DNA of 60,910 nucleotides from a virus. A model generated the notes under the pieces. The model worked only from the letters and a program-made list of their open reading frames with translations. It was not told the DNA's origin and ran no database searches. Position 1 is the stretch's first letter; each line of letters begins with the position of its first letter. This document shows positions 8,435 to 16,961 of the stretch, piece after piece. Location of the stretch: positions 1 through 60,910 of the IMG/VR virus record IMGVR_UViG_3300042557_001137; one strand, written 5' to 3'. Made by a program: the position numbers and the translations under genes.

Positions 8435-9051
8435 GCAAATGCCTCCAGACGGAGAGAACTTAACGTAAACGTCCGCGCACTAGGGCTGCGGTTCCTGATC
8501 CCGATAAACATGCTAGGCGCCCCGGCCGATGACTCATAATACCACGGCGCGCTCATCAAATAAGCATTGGACATGATGTCCCCTGCCGCCAGCATGAGCT
8601 CGCCGCTGGAATTACCAAGACCCCGCACCTCAAGGTCAAAGTTACCAGCAGCGTCAACGGAAACGTTGAACAGCGAAACCAAACCACGAGTGCAGGTATT
8701 GGGCACCGTATAGTAGGTAAAAGCTGTCTGATTACCAGCAAGCGTTCCTAGGGCGATATTGCTGCGGGTGACTTTGCTTGTGCCGCCGCCACCACCCCCA
8801 ATAATGGGGATGTTGCCGCTGCCAAGCAGGCTTTCGCCGTTGATCGTTTTGATGCTGGCGCCGGAGACCAGTTTTGCCTGGTACAGATCTGGTGACAGCG
8901 CGTAAGGCAACGCGCTCCAAGCGGCTGCCCCGTTGCCAATCTTGAAGTACCTGGTATCTGTCTCGATACCGATCTCTCGCTCCGCGAGCACCGGATTGAC
9001 TGCAGCCCACGCCGCAGCCAGATCGCCACGGATCTGTATACGGACGCTCAT
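8431..9051 (-). CDS. Fibre-like protein with tropism-determinant-type N-terminus
   Basis: The protein has 206 residues. Residues 1-52 (IQIRGDLAAAWAAVNPVLAE, then EIGIETDTRYFKIGNGAAAWSALPYA) match the short repeat domain at the N-terminus of phage tropism determinants and fibres, which attaches the fibre to the tail. A typical fibre linker follows (INGESLLGSGNIPI and a Gly-run at about 86-92). The remaining 110 residues are a beta-rich C-terminal domain probably used for host binding or trimerisation. It overlaps the upstream gene by 4 bases. Confidence 0.7.
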   Translation of the reverse strand: MSVRIQIRGDLAAAWAAVNPVLAEREIGIETDTRYFKIGNGAAAWSALPYALSPDLYQAKLVSGASIKTINGESLLGSGNIPIIGGGGGGTSKVTRSNIALGTLAGNQTAFTYYTVPNTCTRGLVSLFNVSVDAAGNFDLEVRGLGNSSGELMLAAGDIMSNAYLMSAPWYYESSAGAPSMFIGIRNRSPSARTFTLSSLRLEAFA

Positions 9052-9323
9052 GCGTTACCCCCATCAATTGTAGTCAGCGATCCGTAGCCGGTATCGGCGT
9101 CTCCGCCGTCAAGGTTGCCGATCGCCCCTCCGCCGATTCCATCAGGGATTTGCAGCAGCGGGACCTTGCCACCGCCATCCAAGGACGCATATCCGTTGGC
9201 AACGCCTTTGTTCGCCGACGACTCTTTGGCAGCCAAGCCGTTGCTTAAGGCCTGGAAGTTATCGTCAACCTCGTCGTTGGTCAGCGGCGAGTTTTTTACC
9301 CGCCTCAGAGTCAACGTCGTCAC
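9048..9323 (-). CDS. Short tail-fibre-type connector protein
   Basis: Ninety-one residues with a GTG start (MTTLTLRRVKNSPLTNDEVD). The segment LTNDEVDDNFQALSNGLA and then GYASLDGGGKVPLLQIP is a very common phage fibre motif near the N-terminus of tail fibres. The chain ends in a Gly/Asp-rich tail (NLDGGDADTGYGSL) with no receptor domain. It may be a separate attachment piece for the 206-residue protein, whose gene overlaps it by 4 bases. Confidence 0.65.
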   Translation of the reverse strand: MTTLTLRRVKNSPLTNDEVDDNFQALSNGLAAKESSANKGVANGYASLDGGGKVPLLQIPDGIGGGAIGNLDGGDADTGYGSLTTIDGGNA

Positions 9324-9799
9324 GGCGCGCCTCCAGGTGTGTCACCCTGAAGGGTGACGGTCCAAGCAATGCTGATCGAGTCGCTTGCCAGTTTGTTGAT
9401 AGGATCAAACACGGTCCGGCAAAGCATGTCGCCCCCTGTGGAAGCGTTGAAGACCCCGGCTTCTGCCAAAAGCCCGGTCGCGTCCCCGGCTTCAAAGGTG
9501 CAAGTGTACACGACTTTTTCACCGTTTGACCCGGCAATCACAGCCGAATCAATCGCCTCCCGGCTTCCAAGCTGCTGCATCAAAGAAGTGTCAGAAGCCG
9601 CTGGGGCTTGATTACTAGCCCCTAGGGCCATGAACCCCATCACGGGTTTAGCAACCCCCACCATACGGCTTATGACGAACGCGACCCCGGCGTTGACCAC
9701 CAGATTGCGTACGACTCGTGAGGCTTTGACCTGGCCGTCTTCGCTCCGCAACACAACCTCTAGGTCGCCTTTCAGCTTCAAACTGTCATGAATAGGCAT
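9320..9799 (-). CDS. Phage tail-type structural protein
   Basis: About 159 residues from MPIHDSLKLKGDLEV. The ATG at 9799 is preferred because GAGGT lies 5 bases upstream. The protein has a beta strand-rich start (LEVVLRSEDGQVKAS), a motif common in phage fibre-region proteins (VVNAGVAFVISRM) and a middle FMALGASNQAPAASDT. A similar architecture occurs in minor tail proteins next to fibres. It overlaps the following gene by 4 bases. Role by context. Confidence 0.6.
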   Translation of the reverse strand: MPIHDSLKLKGDLEVVLRSEDGQVKASRVVRNLVVNAGVAFVISRMVGVAKPVMGFMALGASNQAPAASDTSLMQQLGSREAIDSAVIAGSNGEKVVYTCTFEAGDATGLLAEAGVFNASTGGDMLCRTVFDPINKLASDSISIAWTVTLQGDTPGGAP

Positions 9800-9807
9800 G
9801 GCGTACC

Positions 9808-10506
9808 TCAAGTAAAGGCGCGGACGCTGCCGACGTAGTCGTCTTGGAAATAGGTCGGCGACGTGTAGTTTTGGATCAACATACGGCCGCTGGTCGTCAA
9901 TCGCATACCGTCCGATTTTTCGTTTGGCAGAGTGACGATCGCAAGCTCATCGGTTGCGTACAACAGGTCAGTCAAGTTGATCGGAGGAAGCGTTCGACCA
10001 AAATCAAAAGCTATCGACGCCTGACGGTACGTAAAGCTTACCGCCGTACCGCCGCTAGCTTCTGGTTTTGCTACAACCGTCGTAACTGTAGCTTCGATCG
10101 CTGTGATAGAAGAAGCAACATCCGGTTGAGTGACGTCAGACGTTACAGCTGTACCGCCACTGGCGGTAGCTTGTGGCTCGACGACCGCAGTTGAAGCAAC
10201 TGCATCGATAACGGCAACAGCAGCGGCAGGCTGGCTTGACCAGTCAGTCAGACCAATAGCGTCAGTTGAAATCTCTATTTCAATGGCTGTTGAAGACGCG
10301 CTAACAGCTATTTCTGTGCTTGGTAGAGGAAGAAGTTGAACAGCCGCAATCAAATGCGCAGCCGCTGTTCCAACAGCAATCCCAGAAATAGCTACCAGCC
10401 TCTGTCCAGCGTTTCCGGGAGACAAGGCGCGAGCCATCAGATGTGCGGCGGCGGTGCCTGAAGGAAGCTTAGACAACGCTATAAGACGCTGTGCAGCGGT
10501 CGTCAC
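9808..10506 (-). CDS. Repetitive tail-region protein with duplicated N-terminus
   Basis: The protein has 232 residues and a GTG start. The N-terminus has a tandem repeat of about 32 residues: AAQRLIALSKLPSGTAAAHL, then GQRLVAISGIAVGTAAAHL. The centre is a low-complexity Ala/Val/Thr/Ser stretch with two 'ASGGTAV' copies. The final 75 residues are more ordered (FDFGRTLPPINLTDLLYAT). It is the first gene downstream of the GC-rich spike block, and base composition drops at about this point. Probable virion protein; no family recognised. Confidence 0.6.
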   Translation of the reverse strand: MTTAAQRLIALSKLPSGTAAAHLMARALSPGNAGQRLVAISGIAVGTAAAHLIAAVQLLPLPSTEIAVSASSTAIEIEISTDAIGLTDWSSQPAAAVAVIDAVASTAVVEPQATASGGTAVTSDVTQPDVASSITAIEATVTTVVAKPEASGGTAVSFTYRQASIAFDFGRTLPPINLTDLLYATDELAIVTLPNEKSDGMRLTTSGRMLIQNYTSPTYFQDDYVGSVRAFT

Positions 10507-10934
10507 GGCAGCACCTTGTTCCAGACTGCATCAGCGACCTGCGCGGGCGTCGGGATGGCGCCGCCGGTGTTCACCACCGTCGAGGCCGCCGACTGGATCA
10601 GGAGGGTCTGGACTCCGGCGGAGTAGGCGATGGGGTCTCCTGCGGGTCCTCCGATGAGGTTTCCGCCGGCGACTCGGGCGACGTAATTGCCGGTTGCGAA
10701 CCGAAGCTGCCACGCCCCCAGTAATTCGACGGTGAGGCCGACCTGCACGCCTGGGCCGAGGAGGTTAAGTCCTGATCCGGTTCCGACGCGGGCATAGATG
10801 ATCCCCTCTTCGCTCGCCTGGGCCGCTTTGATGGCGTCATACAGCTGATCGCAATCCACGTCCGTCGTGCCGGCGTCGACGTCGATGACCGACGTCTCGA
10901 ACCGGAACGTGAACGGGGCCGTGTAGTAGGCCAT
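10503..10934 (-). CDS. Host-recognition-block protein, possibly C-terminally truncated
   Basis: The protein has 143 residues starting MAYYTAPFTFRFETSVIDVD. Residues 18-60 carry an acidic patch and a helix (DCDQLYDAIKAAQASEEG). The C-terminus IPTPAQVADAVWNKVLP is a motif I associate with the middle, not the end, of longer phage proteins in such loci, so the reading frame may have been cut when the block was exchanged. It is GC-rich like the spike gene (43 G/C of 60 at 10561-10620) and overlaps the next gene by 4 bases, at the composition boundary. Confidence 0.6.
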   Translation of the reverse strand: MAYYTAPFTFRFETSVIDVDAGTTDVDCDQLYDAIKAAQASEEGIIYARVGTGSGLNLLGPGVQVGLTVELLGAWQLRFATGNYVARVAGGNLIGGPAGDPIAYSAGVQTLLIQSAASTVVNTGGAIPTPAQVADAVWNKVLP

Positions 10935-10937
10935 CCG

Positions 10938-12374
10938 TCACACGTCGCTGTTGCGGCTGGCGTTGACCGAGCCACCAGCGGAGGTGACGCTCAAGAGCGT
11001 GTTGAACGGGATGATCGGCGAGCCGCCCGAGCCGTTGCGTACGTCCACGCGCGCGGTAAAGTTGGACGCAAAGATGAACGTCACAGACTCGGAAGCCGAG
11101 GCGGCGACCTTGTCGACGTAGGGCACGAACACCTCGTCGGCCGCCACGATGTTCGAAGCCAGCGCCGGGGACAGGCCCGAGAAGGTCTTGGTGCCGGCGT
11201 TGAACGACGAGTAGGTGTGCCGCAGCCCCTTGATCCGGATGACGCCCGAGCTCGGGGTGTCGGTCTTGATGGACTCGACCACCGTGAGCGCGGTCGCGCC
11301 GGAGCTCGCGGCGACCGGCGTGTACTCGTCCCGAAGGATGCCGCCGGAGCCGTTCTCGCGCGCGACGAGCACCCGATCGCCTGCGACCAGGTTGCCGACC
11401 GCGATGCCGATGAGAGTCGGCGGCACCTGGGTGGTGCCGTCGTGCGCGATGAGCTGGTAGCGGGTCGCCTCAGCGGGCAGCACTCCGGTCAGCGCCCAGC
11501 CCTGGGCGACGAAGAACGTGCCACCGGCGAAGGTGCCGAACGGGGCGGACGGGATCTCGGTGTAGGCGGCGTTGAGCACCCGGTAGCGCCAGCCCGGCGC
11601 GCCGTTGAGCGTCGCGGTGCTGGTCTCGCGCGCGAGGTACTGCAGATACTGGTACGCCTCCTGCAGCGTGCAGCCGCCAGTGAGGGCGATGGTGCCCTTG
11701 TACGCCTTCGAGCCGTTGCCGTTGTTGAGGTCGAGGGTGGTGTCGCCGAACGTGACAGTGACCTTCGAGGACAGGAGCGCGGCGTTGGCCTCAGACAGCA
11801 CGATATTCGAGTCGAGGGCGGTCGAGAGCGCCGCGTTCGACTCGCCACCGGCCGCGAGGTTGACGTCGAAGTGGGAGTAGGTCTGGCCCCACTTGCGCGA
11901 GAAGGCGGTCACGTTGCCCGAGTCGATGAAGGCGCCGCCAGTGCGCACCTTGACGAGAATCTGGACGTGGCCGTCCGACCAGAACTTCGTCAGCTTGTTG
12001 CCGTTCTGCACGACGTAGATCGGGCTGGCTGCGACGATGCCGCCGATGGTCTTGAGGCCCGAGTACTGGACGGCGGCGGCGGCCTGCTTGACCGAGCCGA
12101 AGTTGATGAACTGCGCGGCCGTGTCATCGAGGTTGAACGACACCGAGCCGTCGGTCAGCAGGTTGAGTCGGGACGCGACCGCCACGTCACGCGGGCCGTC
12201 GAGCTTCGACGGGTTCGGGGCGAGGATGGCGAGCAGGTCGTTGCCGGCTGCGGATTCGTCGTCGGCGAGATCCTGCAGCCAGGCATGAAGCTCGAGCACC
12301 GAATAGACGTCGGTTCCCGAGACGTGCCGGATGTCGCCGTTGGTTGCGACCGAAAAGTCTGTTGCGATGGGCAT
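10938..12374 (-). CDS. Tailspike-associated virion protein
   Basis: The protein has 478 residues starting MPIATDFSVATNGDIRHVSG. An N-terminal alpha/beta part (LELHAWLQDLADDE) is followed by long beta-rich repeats with many Thr, Ser, Asn and Gly. It lies directly after the 1076-residue spike gene, 3 bases downstream, and has the same high G/C content. In many proteobacterial phages such a protein accompanies the spike as a base or second host-recognition protein, which is the inferred role here. No catalytic motif seen. Confidence 0.65.
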   Translation of the reverse strand: MPIATDFSVATNGDIRHVSGTDVYSVLELHAWLQDLADDESAAGNDLLAILAPNPSKLDGPRDVAVASRLNLLTDGSVSFNLDDTAAQFINFGSVKQAAAAVQYSGLKTIGGIVAASPIYVVQNGNKLTKFWSDGHVQILVKVRTGGAFIDSGNVTAFSRKWGQTYSHFDVNLAAGGESNAALSTALDSNIVLSEANAALLSSKVTVTFGDTTLDLNNGNGSKAYKGTIALTGGCTLQEAYQYLQYLARETSTATLNGAPGWRYRVLNAAYTEIPSAPFGTFAGGTFFVAQGWALTGVLPAEATRYQLIAHDGTTQVPPTLIGIAVGNLVAGDRVLVARENGSGGILRDEYTPVAASSGATALTVVESIKTDTPSSGVIRIKGLRHTYSSFNAGTKTFSGLSPALASNIVAADEVFVPYVDKVAASASESVTFIFASNFTARVDVRNGSGGSPIIPFNTLLSVTSAGGSVNASRNSDV

Positions 12375-12377
12375 GGC

Positions 12378-15300
12378 TTACTCGTCCAGTTGTTGGTTGG
12401 CGGTTTGGCTGTTGTTCGACGCTGCGAGCGTGGTCGTCGTGCGCCACTCTTGGTAGAACGGGGAAGAGGTCGCCTTTCGGACGATGATCTCCACCGGGAT
12501 GTCCGACGTGTGCGTGTAGCTGTACGCGAAGCTCGACCCGCTGACGGTCTGGTTGGCGATGACCGCCGACGTGTCCGTCCGCCGGATCAGGATGCGCGAC
12601 CCGCTGACGATGTTGTTGACCGTCAGCGTGTAGCTGGCTGCTGGCGAGTAGTAGGTGCCATCATCGGCTTGCATACGAGCGAAGCCCGGAACCTCGTTGT
12701 CGCTGGCATCAACCACGCGCACACCCTTGAGCGCCGCGCCGGTCGATCCGAACAGCGTTCCGCGCTGCGTCTCGAGGGCCGTGCCGACCGCAACCACCAT
12801 GACGGGCCACGCCATGTTGTGGAAGCCGCCGCCGAGCGTGAAGGCGTCCTGCGCGGTCTGCCACGACAGCCACTGCGCGACCTGCGGGGCCGAGACACCG
12901 GCAGGTACGGTGACAGTGACCGACCACTGCTTGCCGTTCCACGTCACGGGCGAAGCGCCGTGGTTCGTGACCGTGATGCCCAGTGCGCCGGGGTCGGTGT
13001 CCGCAATCGCCGTGTCGGCCTGGTTGAGCGGAAACGCGGCGCCGTCTTCGGTGAGCGTGAACGGCGTCTGGACCTCTGCCCAGCCGGGGCGGCGGACGCG
13101 GAGCGTTACGTTCGCGTCGGCGAACCACGCGGGATACAGGCGCGACTGAGTCGACGGCCGCACGTCTAGCAGGCGCCCGTCGCTGTTGCGGAAGATTGCG
13201 GACAGCGAACCGGACTGAACGCCCGACAAAGCAACGGTCGGCTCGTTGTACGGGTAGGGGTTCGCGACGATGTCGGCCGCGCTGGTCGCGCCGAACCAAG
13301 ACACCGTGCGCAGCACGTTGCCCGTGTTCGCGACCACGCATCGGGCACGCAGGCGGATCTTGACGCCCGACGGGCTGATGCCCGTCTCGGCCGACAGGTT
13401 CGCGGTGTTGAGGGTCTTGAACGTGCCCGAGAAGCCCGTTCCTTTGTCGAGGTCGTAGGTGAGCGCGATGTTCGCGGTGTTCGTGCCGGAAACGACAGGC
13501 GCGGTGTTCGAGAACCCGGTCAGCCCCCGAATCCAGTACGGCCACGTCCACGTCACCTGATCGTCGAGCGCGCGCAGGAGCAGACCGTTGGTGCCGTCGC
13601 GCCGGATGGTGCCGACGTCATCGACGTATGCCGACTGACTGAACGGAGACGGGCTTTTATCGATGCCTGTGAACACAGAAAGCATCGCTTCAGTTGCCGA
13701 CACTTCCTGCTCGGCAAAGTGCAAGCCGATGGTCGAGAACGTCGTCGGGGTGGTGCCGTTAGCCAGAGCTGCCGCATGAGTGCGGTTTCCGCCCGAAGCC
13801 GTGCGTTGTATAAACGCGGTTTGAGGGAATGTCGCAAGCACGCTGCTTGCCGCGAAAGCTGTCGGATCGCCGCAATCGGAGATCCACACCTCATCGCAGT
13901 TTTGCGTCAGGACTGTCGAGTCAGCCGCCTGCGAACCTCCGCTAAAGTAAACCCGCGAGACACGCGCGGTCTTGACGTTGACAAGCTGCGCGACATACCG
14001 ACCGTCGGCGCCCAGCACCATCGGCGCGGCGCGTGTGCCGATGTTCCGAATGCGAATGTTGGTCGTCTGATCCTGCGCGAGCACTGCGGTAAACACGAAC
14101 GCGAGCGTCCCAGGAAAGAGCGCCAATCCGTCGACCGCTACGTCGGCGCAGTTGATGAACTGGATGGCGTAGTTGGCGCGCGTCCCAGTGGCAGCGTGCA
14201 GAGATGCAACGACGATGTTGGTGATTTCCACCGCCGCGCAGCCAACGAGCGCCATCGCGACGTTGGCCGCCCCCGAGACGTGGACGCAGTTGCGCAGCAC
14301 AATCTCGCTGGAGTACGAAACCGTCCACGATGTAACCGACTTGTTGTTGAACGCCTCGCACGAGTCGAAGACGACCCCGACGCAGTTGGCGACGTTGAAC
14401 GCGCCCGTGGCGGTTCCGGACCCCGCCGCCTGAAAGCTCTCGCAGCCCTTGAACTCAACATCTGTCGAGTAGCCGACCGCGAAGCTTTGATGATTGATAG
14501 CGCCGACGCGCGACGCTGCCACATTCTCAAAGCGAACTTGCGACAGGGCGGTTGCGTTGCTTGTGGCGTTCGATTGCCCCCCGGCCCAGCATGAATCAGC
14601 ACCGCAAGAGTCCTTGACGCGGTAAAGAGAGGCGTTTCTTGCTCCGAACAACGTGTTCGCGCAAGCAAACTCGACGTCTACCACGCCGCCCGTCGACAAG
14701 AATTCGTAGCGGTTCAGGACGTTTACCGTGTTGAAGGTGTTTGCCGACCAGTTCGCTGAAGTCGAGCTTGAGAAATGCACGTTCGGAACGCGGATACGCG
14801 CGCCGCTCGGCGGCAACCGCCCGAAGGTCGCGCCGCCGAACGTGATGACCCCAGCCGCCGAGCAGGTGAAGTACCGACCCCTGCCATCGGTGGCGATGTT
14901 GGTCGCGTTGAACTCGGCAGACGGAGCGCAGCCCCACCATTCGTACACCCCTGAGCCTGCCGCCGTCTCGATCTGCACGGCTGAGACAAAGTCAGCGACG
15001 TAGTGCTGGACTGTCTGACCGGAGACACCGCTTGCCGTGCCGAGGTCGAACCAGTCGCCGCGCACGGTAAGCGCGCCTAGGCGCGGAATGTTCACAATGC
15101 CCGTGGTCCCGCCTGTGCCCTCAACGCCGACGACGTGTATCCAGCCGCGCTGCCCCGCGCTCGAAAGCGTGGCGGTCGCGCCGCCGGCGAAGGTCAGCAC
15201 GTCGTTTGCGGCGAGGGTGGCGCTGCGACGGCGCAGTTTGATCCAGCCAGTCGCCGGCATCGCGCCGCCGGGGGCGCTTGGTGCGGCGCCGAGCGCCGTC

Positions 15301-15608
15301 CAGATGCCGAGGTACTCGCCGACGTTCGAGCCGCCGCGCGTCACGTCGGGGGTGCCTTGGACGCCTAGCGCCGGGACGTTGCCCGTCGCCGCGCTGAACG
15401 GAACCCACCAGACGTCACGCCCGTCTATCCGCAGCTCGCCATCGTTGACATCCATCACTCCAAGAACGGCGGCGTTTTGACCCCAGCGGACGTCGGAGTT
15501 GATGGTGACGGAACCACCCGAATTGATGGTGATGGTTTCGCCGTTCAGGAGCCCCGAAACCGAGGCGTCGTCGTAGTTGACGGCGGTGGTGACGGTTTGG
15601 TTGGCCAT
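12378..15608 (-). CDS. Tailspike with parallel beta-helix, host-receptor binding
   Basis: The protein has 1076 residues. The N-terminal 40 residues (LLNGETITINSGGSVTINSD) are followed by a ladder of short repeated strands with hydrophobic, Asn/Gly and Cys positions (about 230-520, with VEFKGCESFQ, VVFDSCEAFN, IVLRNCVHVS, VEITNIVVAS). This is the pattern of a right-handed parallel beta-helix, the fold of many spikes that bind or cleave surface polysaccharide. The C-terminal about 230 residues are a separate beta domain. The gene is GC-rich (40 G/C of 60 at 11221-11280 in the same block) with a sharp compositional edge at its start, which suggests acquisition by exchange. Confidence 0.8.
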   Translation of the reverse strand: MANQTVTTAVNYDDASVSGLLNGETITINSGGSVTINSDVRWGQNAAVLGVMDVNDGELRIDGRDVWWVPFSAATGNVPALGVQGTPDVTRGGSNVGEYLGIWTALGAAPSAPGGAMPATGWIKLRRRSATLAANDVLTFAGGATATLSSAGQRGWIHVVGVEGTGGTTGIVNIPRLGALTVRGDWFDLGTASGVSGQTVQHYVADFVSAVQIETAAGSGVYEWWGCAPSAEFNATNIATDGRGRYFTCSAAGVITFGGATFGRLPPSGARIRVPNVHFSSSTSANWSANTFNTVNVLNRYEFLSTGGVVDVEFACANTLFGARNASLYRVKDSCGADSCWAGGQSNATSNATALSQVRFENVAASRVGAINHQSFAVGYSTDVEFKGCESFQAAGSGTATGAFNVANCVGVVFDSCEAFNNKSVTSWTVSYSSEIVLRNCVHVSGAANVAMALVGCAAVEITNIVVASLHAATGTRANYAIQFINCADVAVDGLALFPGTLAFVFTAVLAQDQTTNIRIRNIGTRAAPMVLGADGRYVAQLVNVKTARVSRVYFSGGSQAADSTVLTQNCDEVWISDCGDPTAFAASSVLATFPQTAFIQRTASGGNRTHAAALANGTTPTTFSTIGLHFAEQEVSATEAMLSVFTGIDKSPSPFSQSAYVDDVGTIRRDGTNGLLLRALDDQVTWTWPYWIRGLTGFSNTAPVVSGTNTANIALTYDLDKGTGFSGTFKTLNTANLSAETGISPSGVKIRLRARCVVANTGNVLRTVSWFGATSAADIVANPYPYNEPTVALSGVQSGSLSAIFRNSDGRLLDVRPSTQSRLYPAWFADANVTLRVRRPGWAEVQTPFTLTEDGAAFPLNQADTAIADTDPGALGITVTNHGASPVTWNGKQWSVTVTVPAGVSAPQVAQWLSWQTAQDAFTLGGGFHNMAWPVMVVAVGTALETQRGTLFGSTGAALKGVRVVDASDNEVPGFARMQADDGTYYSPAASYTLTVNNIVSGSRILIRRTDTSAVIANQTVSGSSFAYSYTHTSDIPVEIIVRKATSSPFYQEWRTTTTLAASNNSQTANQQLDE

Positions 15609-15946
15609 TAAGCAAAATCTTCGCGCAGTTTGAATTTCAACAGATCGTACACAGTCTGACGTGCGCCGGCTGCCGCCCAGACAATTTCGACTTCGCCTTC
15701 GTACTCGCCGGCGGGACGATCAAGGTCACCTATTTGCCACGTAAACACGGCTTTGCCGTCGGTAGCCGCGCCAGGACTGACCACTCCTTCACGAGAAAAA
15801 AGCACGGTTGTGCTTCCGACTTCCCGGAAATGCAGTGTCACCGTAGCACCGGTCAAATCGATCGGCAGCTTTGTGTTTGGATCGGTAAGAGTGACTCTGA
15901 CCTGCGGGTAAGTGTCACCTTGAACGAGCTTTATCTTGGTAGCCAT
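15608..15946 (-). CDS. BppU-like baseplate/attachment protein
   Basis: The protein has 112 residues starting MATKIKLVQGDTYPQVRVTL. It is an all-beta immunoglobulin-like domain with the pattern of the BppU N-terminal domain (LVQGDTYPQVRVTL, LTGATVTLHFREVGS, GEYEGEVEIVWA). Such domains attach receptor-binding proteins to a tail. It lies immediately upstream of the spike in the transcript, with a 1-base overlap, and has ordinary genome base composition. Confidence 0.7.
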   Translation of the reverse strand: MATKIKLVQGDTYPQVRVTLTDPNTKLPIDLTGATVTLHFREVGSTTVLFSREGVVSPGAATDGKAVFTWQIGDLDRPAGEYEGEVEIVWAAAGARQTVYDLLKFKLREDFA

Positions 15947-16011
15947 TCTAGACCTTTACGAGGCGGCGCCTCTTCGAATGGTAGCAAATTGGGGGGTCAT
16001 GTGCATCAACA

Positions 16012-16452
16012 TCAAAGAAGCCGGCTTTCAGCCTGGCGCCGGCGAACAAGCCCCGGTAGCACACGCCCCCCGCCCCTAGTCCAACGCATCAACTGCTCTT
16101 TGGCGCCTTCCCAGTCCTCCATGTTGAGCTTCCGGCGCAAAGTGCTTGTCTGAAGTCGACCAACGCCTAGATTATAGGCAAAGTCAACAATCGCGTTAAG
16201 CCTAGCTGGATGGGCTACAAGCCCTGGGCACGCCCGTAGTACGCCGGGCAGATAGTCGTTGCGCAGCTGGTCCAGCAGCAGCGCTTCTGCTTGCTGTCTA
16301 GTGACGGGCGGGTCATCAAGGCTCACCGCTCGGCCAGTTGAGTACCTTGTAGTCCCGTAACCGATAGTAGCCACGCTAGCCGGGCACAAGTATGGCTTGG
16401 CCCGAAACCCCTCAAACTCCTTGCAAAGGGCGATGGCGATCGACAAATCCAT
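16012..16452 (-). CDS. Endolysin, GH24 lysozyme with E-C-T catalytic triad
   Basis: A 146-residue muramidase of the T4-lysozyme family that cleaves peptidoglycan at the end of infection. The ATG at 16452 overlaps the holin stop (TGATG). Motifs: CKEFEGFRAKPY at about 10-21, TIGYGTT from 29, and NAIVDFAYNLGVG near 100. The catalytic positions are E14-x8-C23-x5-T29, so Cys replaces the usual Asp. This variant occurs in several phage endolysins and is expected to be active. There is no signal peptide or SAR segment, so a holin must release it. Confidence 0.9.
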   Translation of the reverse strand: MDLSIAIALCKEFEGFRAKPYLCPASVATIGYGTTRYSTGRAVSLDDPPVTRQQAEALLLDQLRNDYLPGVLRACPGLVAHPARLNAIVDFAYNLGVGRLQTSTLRRKLNMEDWEGAKEQLMRWTRGGGRVLPGLVRRRQAESRLL

Positions 16453-16946
16453 CAAAGCCCCCGCTGCTTGAGCGTACGGTCAAGGAACCAGTAGTTCAAC
16501 GTACCCGCAACCAAAGCGGAAAAATCCGGGGTAAGCATGGCCTTGAACGCGGCGGTCGGATCTAGCCCTGCGCTGATAGCCTGGGCGCAATACCACAGGT
16601 GGACCAACGACCAGAGCAGCAACACCCAGTACGTGATCACTGGACGGACGCTGGACGCTAAAGCCGCTACCCACCCGGACGTGGCTTTGGTCATCTCTGT
16701 CTGCTGTTCGATCGCGGCCTTGAACGCGTCGATGACTCCGCTGTCCACGGCCAAATCCCGCTGCGCTCCGATCTCGGCCATCTTCTGGGCCCCGCGCTGC
16801 TCTTCCAGCTTGCACTGCCGGTCAAACATGGCCAGTTCGTGACCGCGTTCGCTTTTGCGATCGAACGCTTTGATGAACTCGGGCACAAGACGGAACACAC
16901 CACCGATAACGCTACCCAAAACGCCACCACCAAGAGCTTCCAACAT
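16452..16946 (-). CDS. Holin-like membrane protein (3TM-holin type)
   Basis: The protein has 164 residues. It starts with a Gly-rich hydrophobic segment (GGGVLGSVIGGVFRLV), then a charged coiled-coil part (about 25-80, FDRKSERGHELAMFDRQCK) and two C-terminal membrane segments (about 98-125, VRPVITYWVLLLWSLVHLW, and 140-158). The pattern of Trp-rich helices after a charged domain fits 3TM holins of the gene-transfer-agent type. It is directly upstream of the endolysin with overlapping stop and start, which supports a lysis cassette. Confidence 0.75.
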   Translation of the reverse strand: MLEALGGGVLGSVIGGVFRLVPEFIKAFDRKSERGHELAMFDRQCKLEEQRGAQKMAEIGAQRDLAVDSGVIDAFKAAIEQQTEMTKATSGWVAALASSVRPVITYWVLLLWSLVHLWYCAQAISAGLDPTAAFKAMLTPDFSALVAGTLNYWFLDRTLKQRGL

Positions 16947-16961
16947 ACAAGTTTCTCCTGA

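Noticed and set aside
12378-15608. Long open frames on the plus strand opposite the spike and its partner (for example 11217-13169)
   Set aside because: They mirror a GC-rich coding region read on the other strand, have Arg/Val-rich low-complexity products and no ribosome site, so they are shadows of the real gene.
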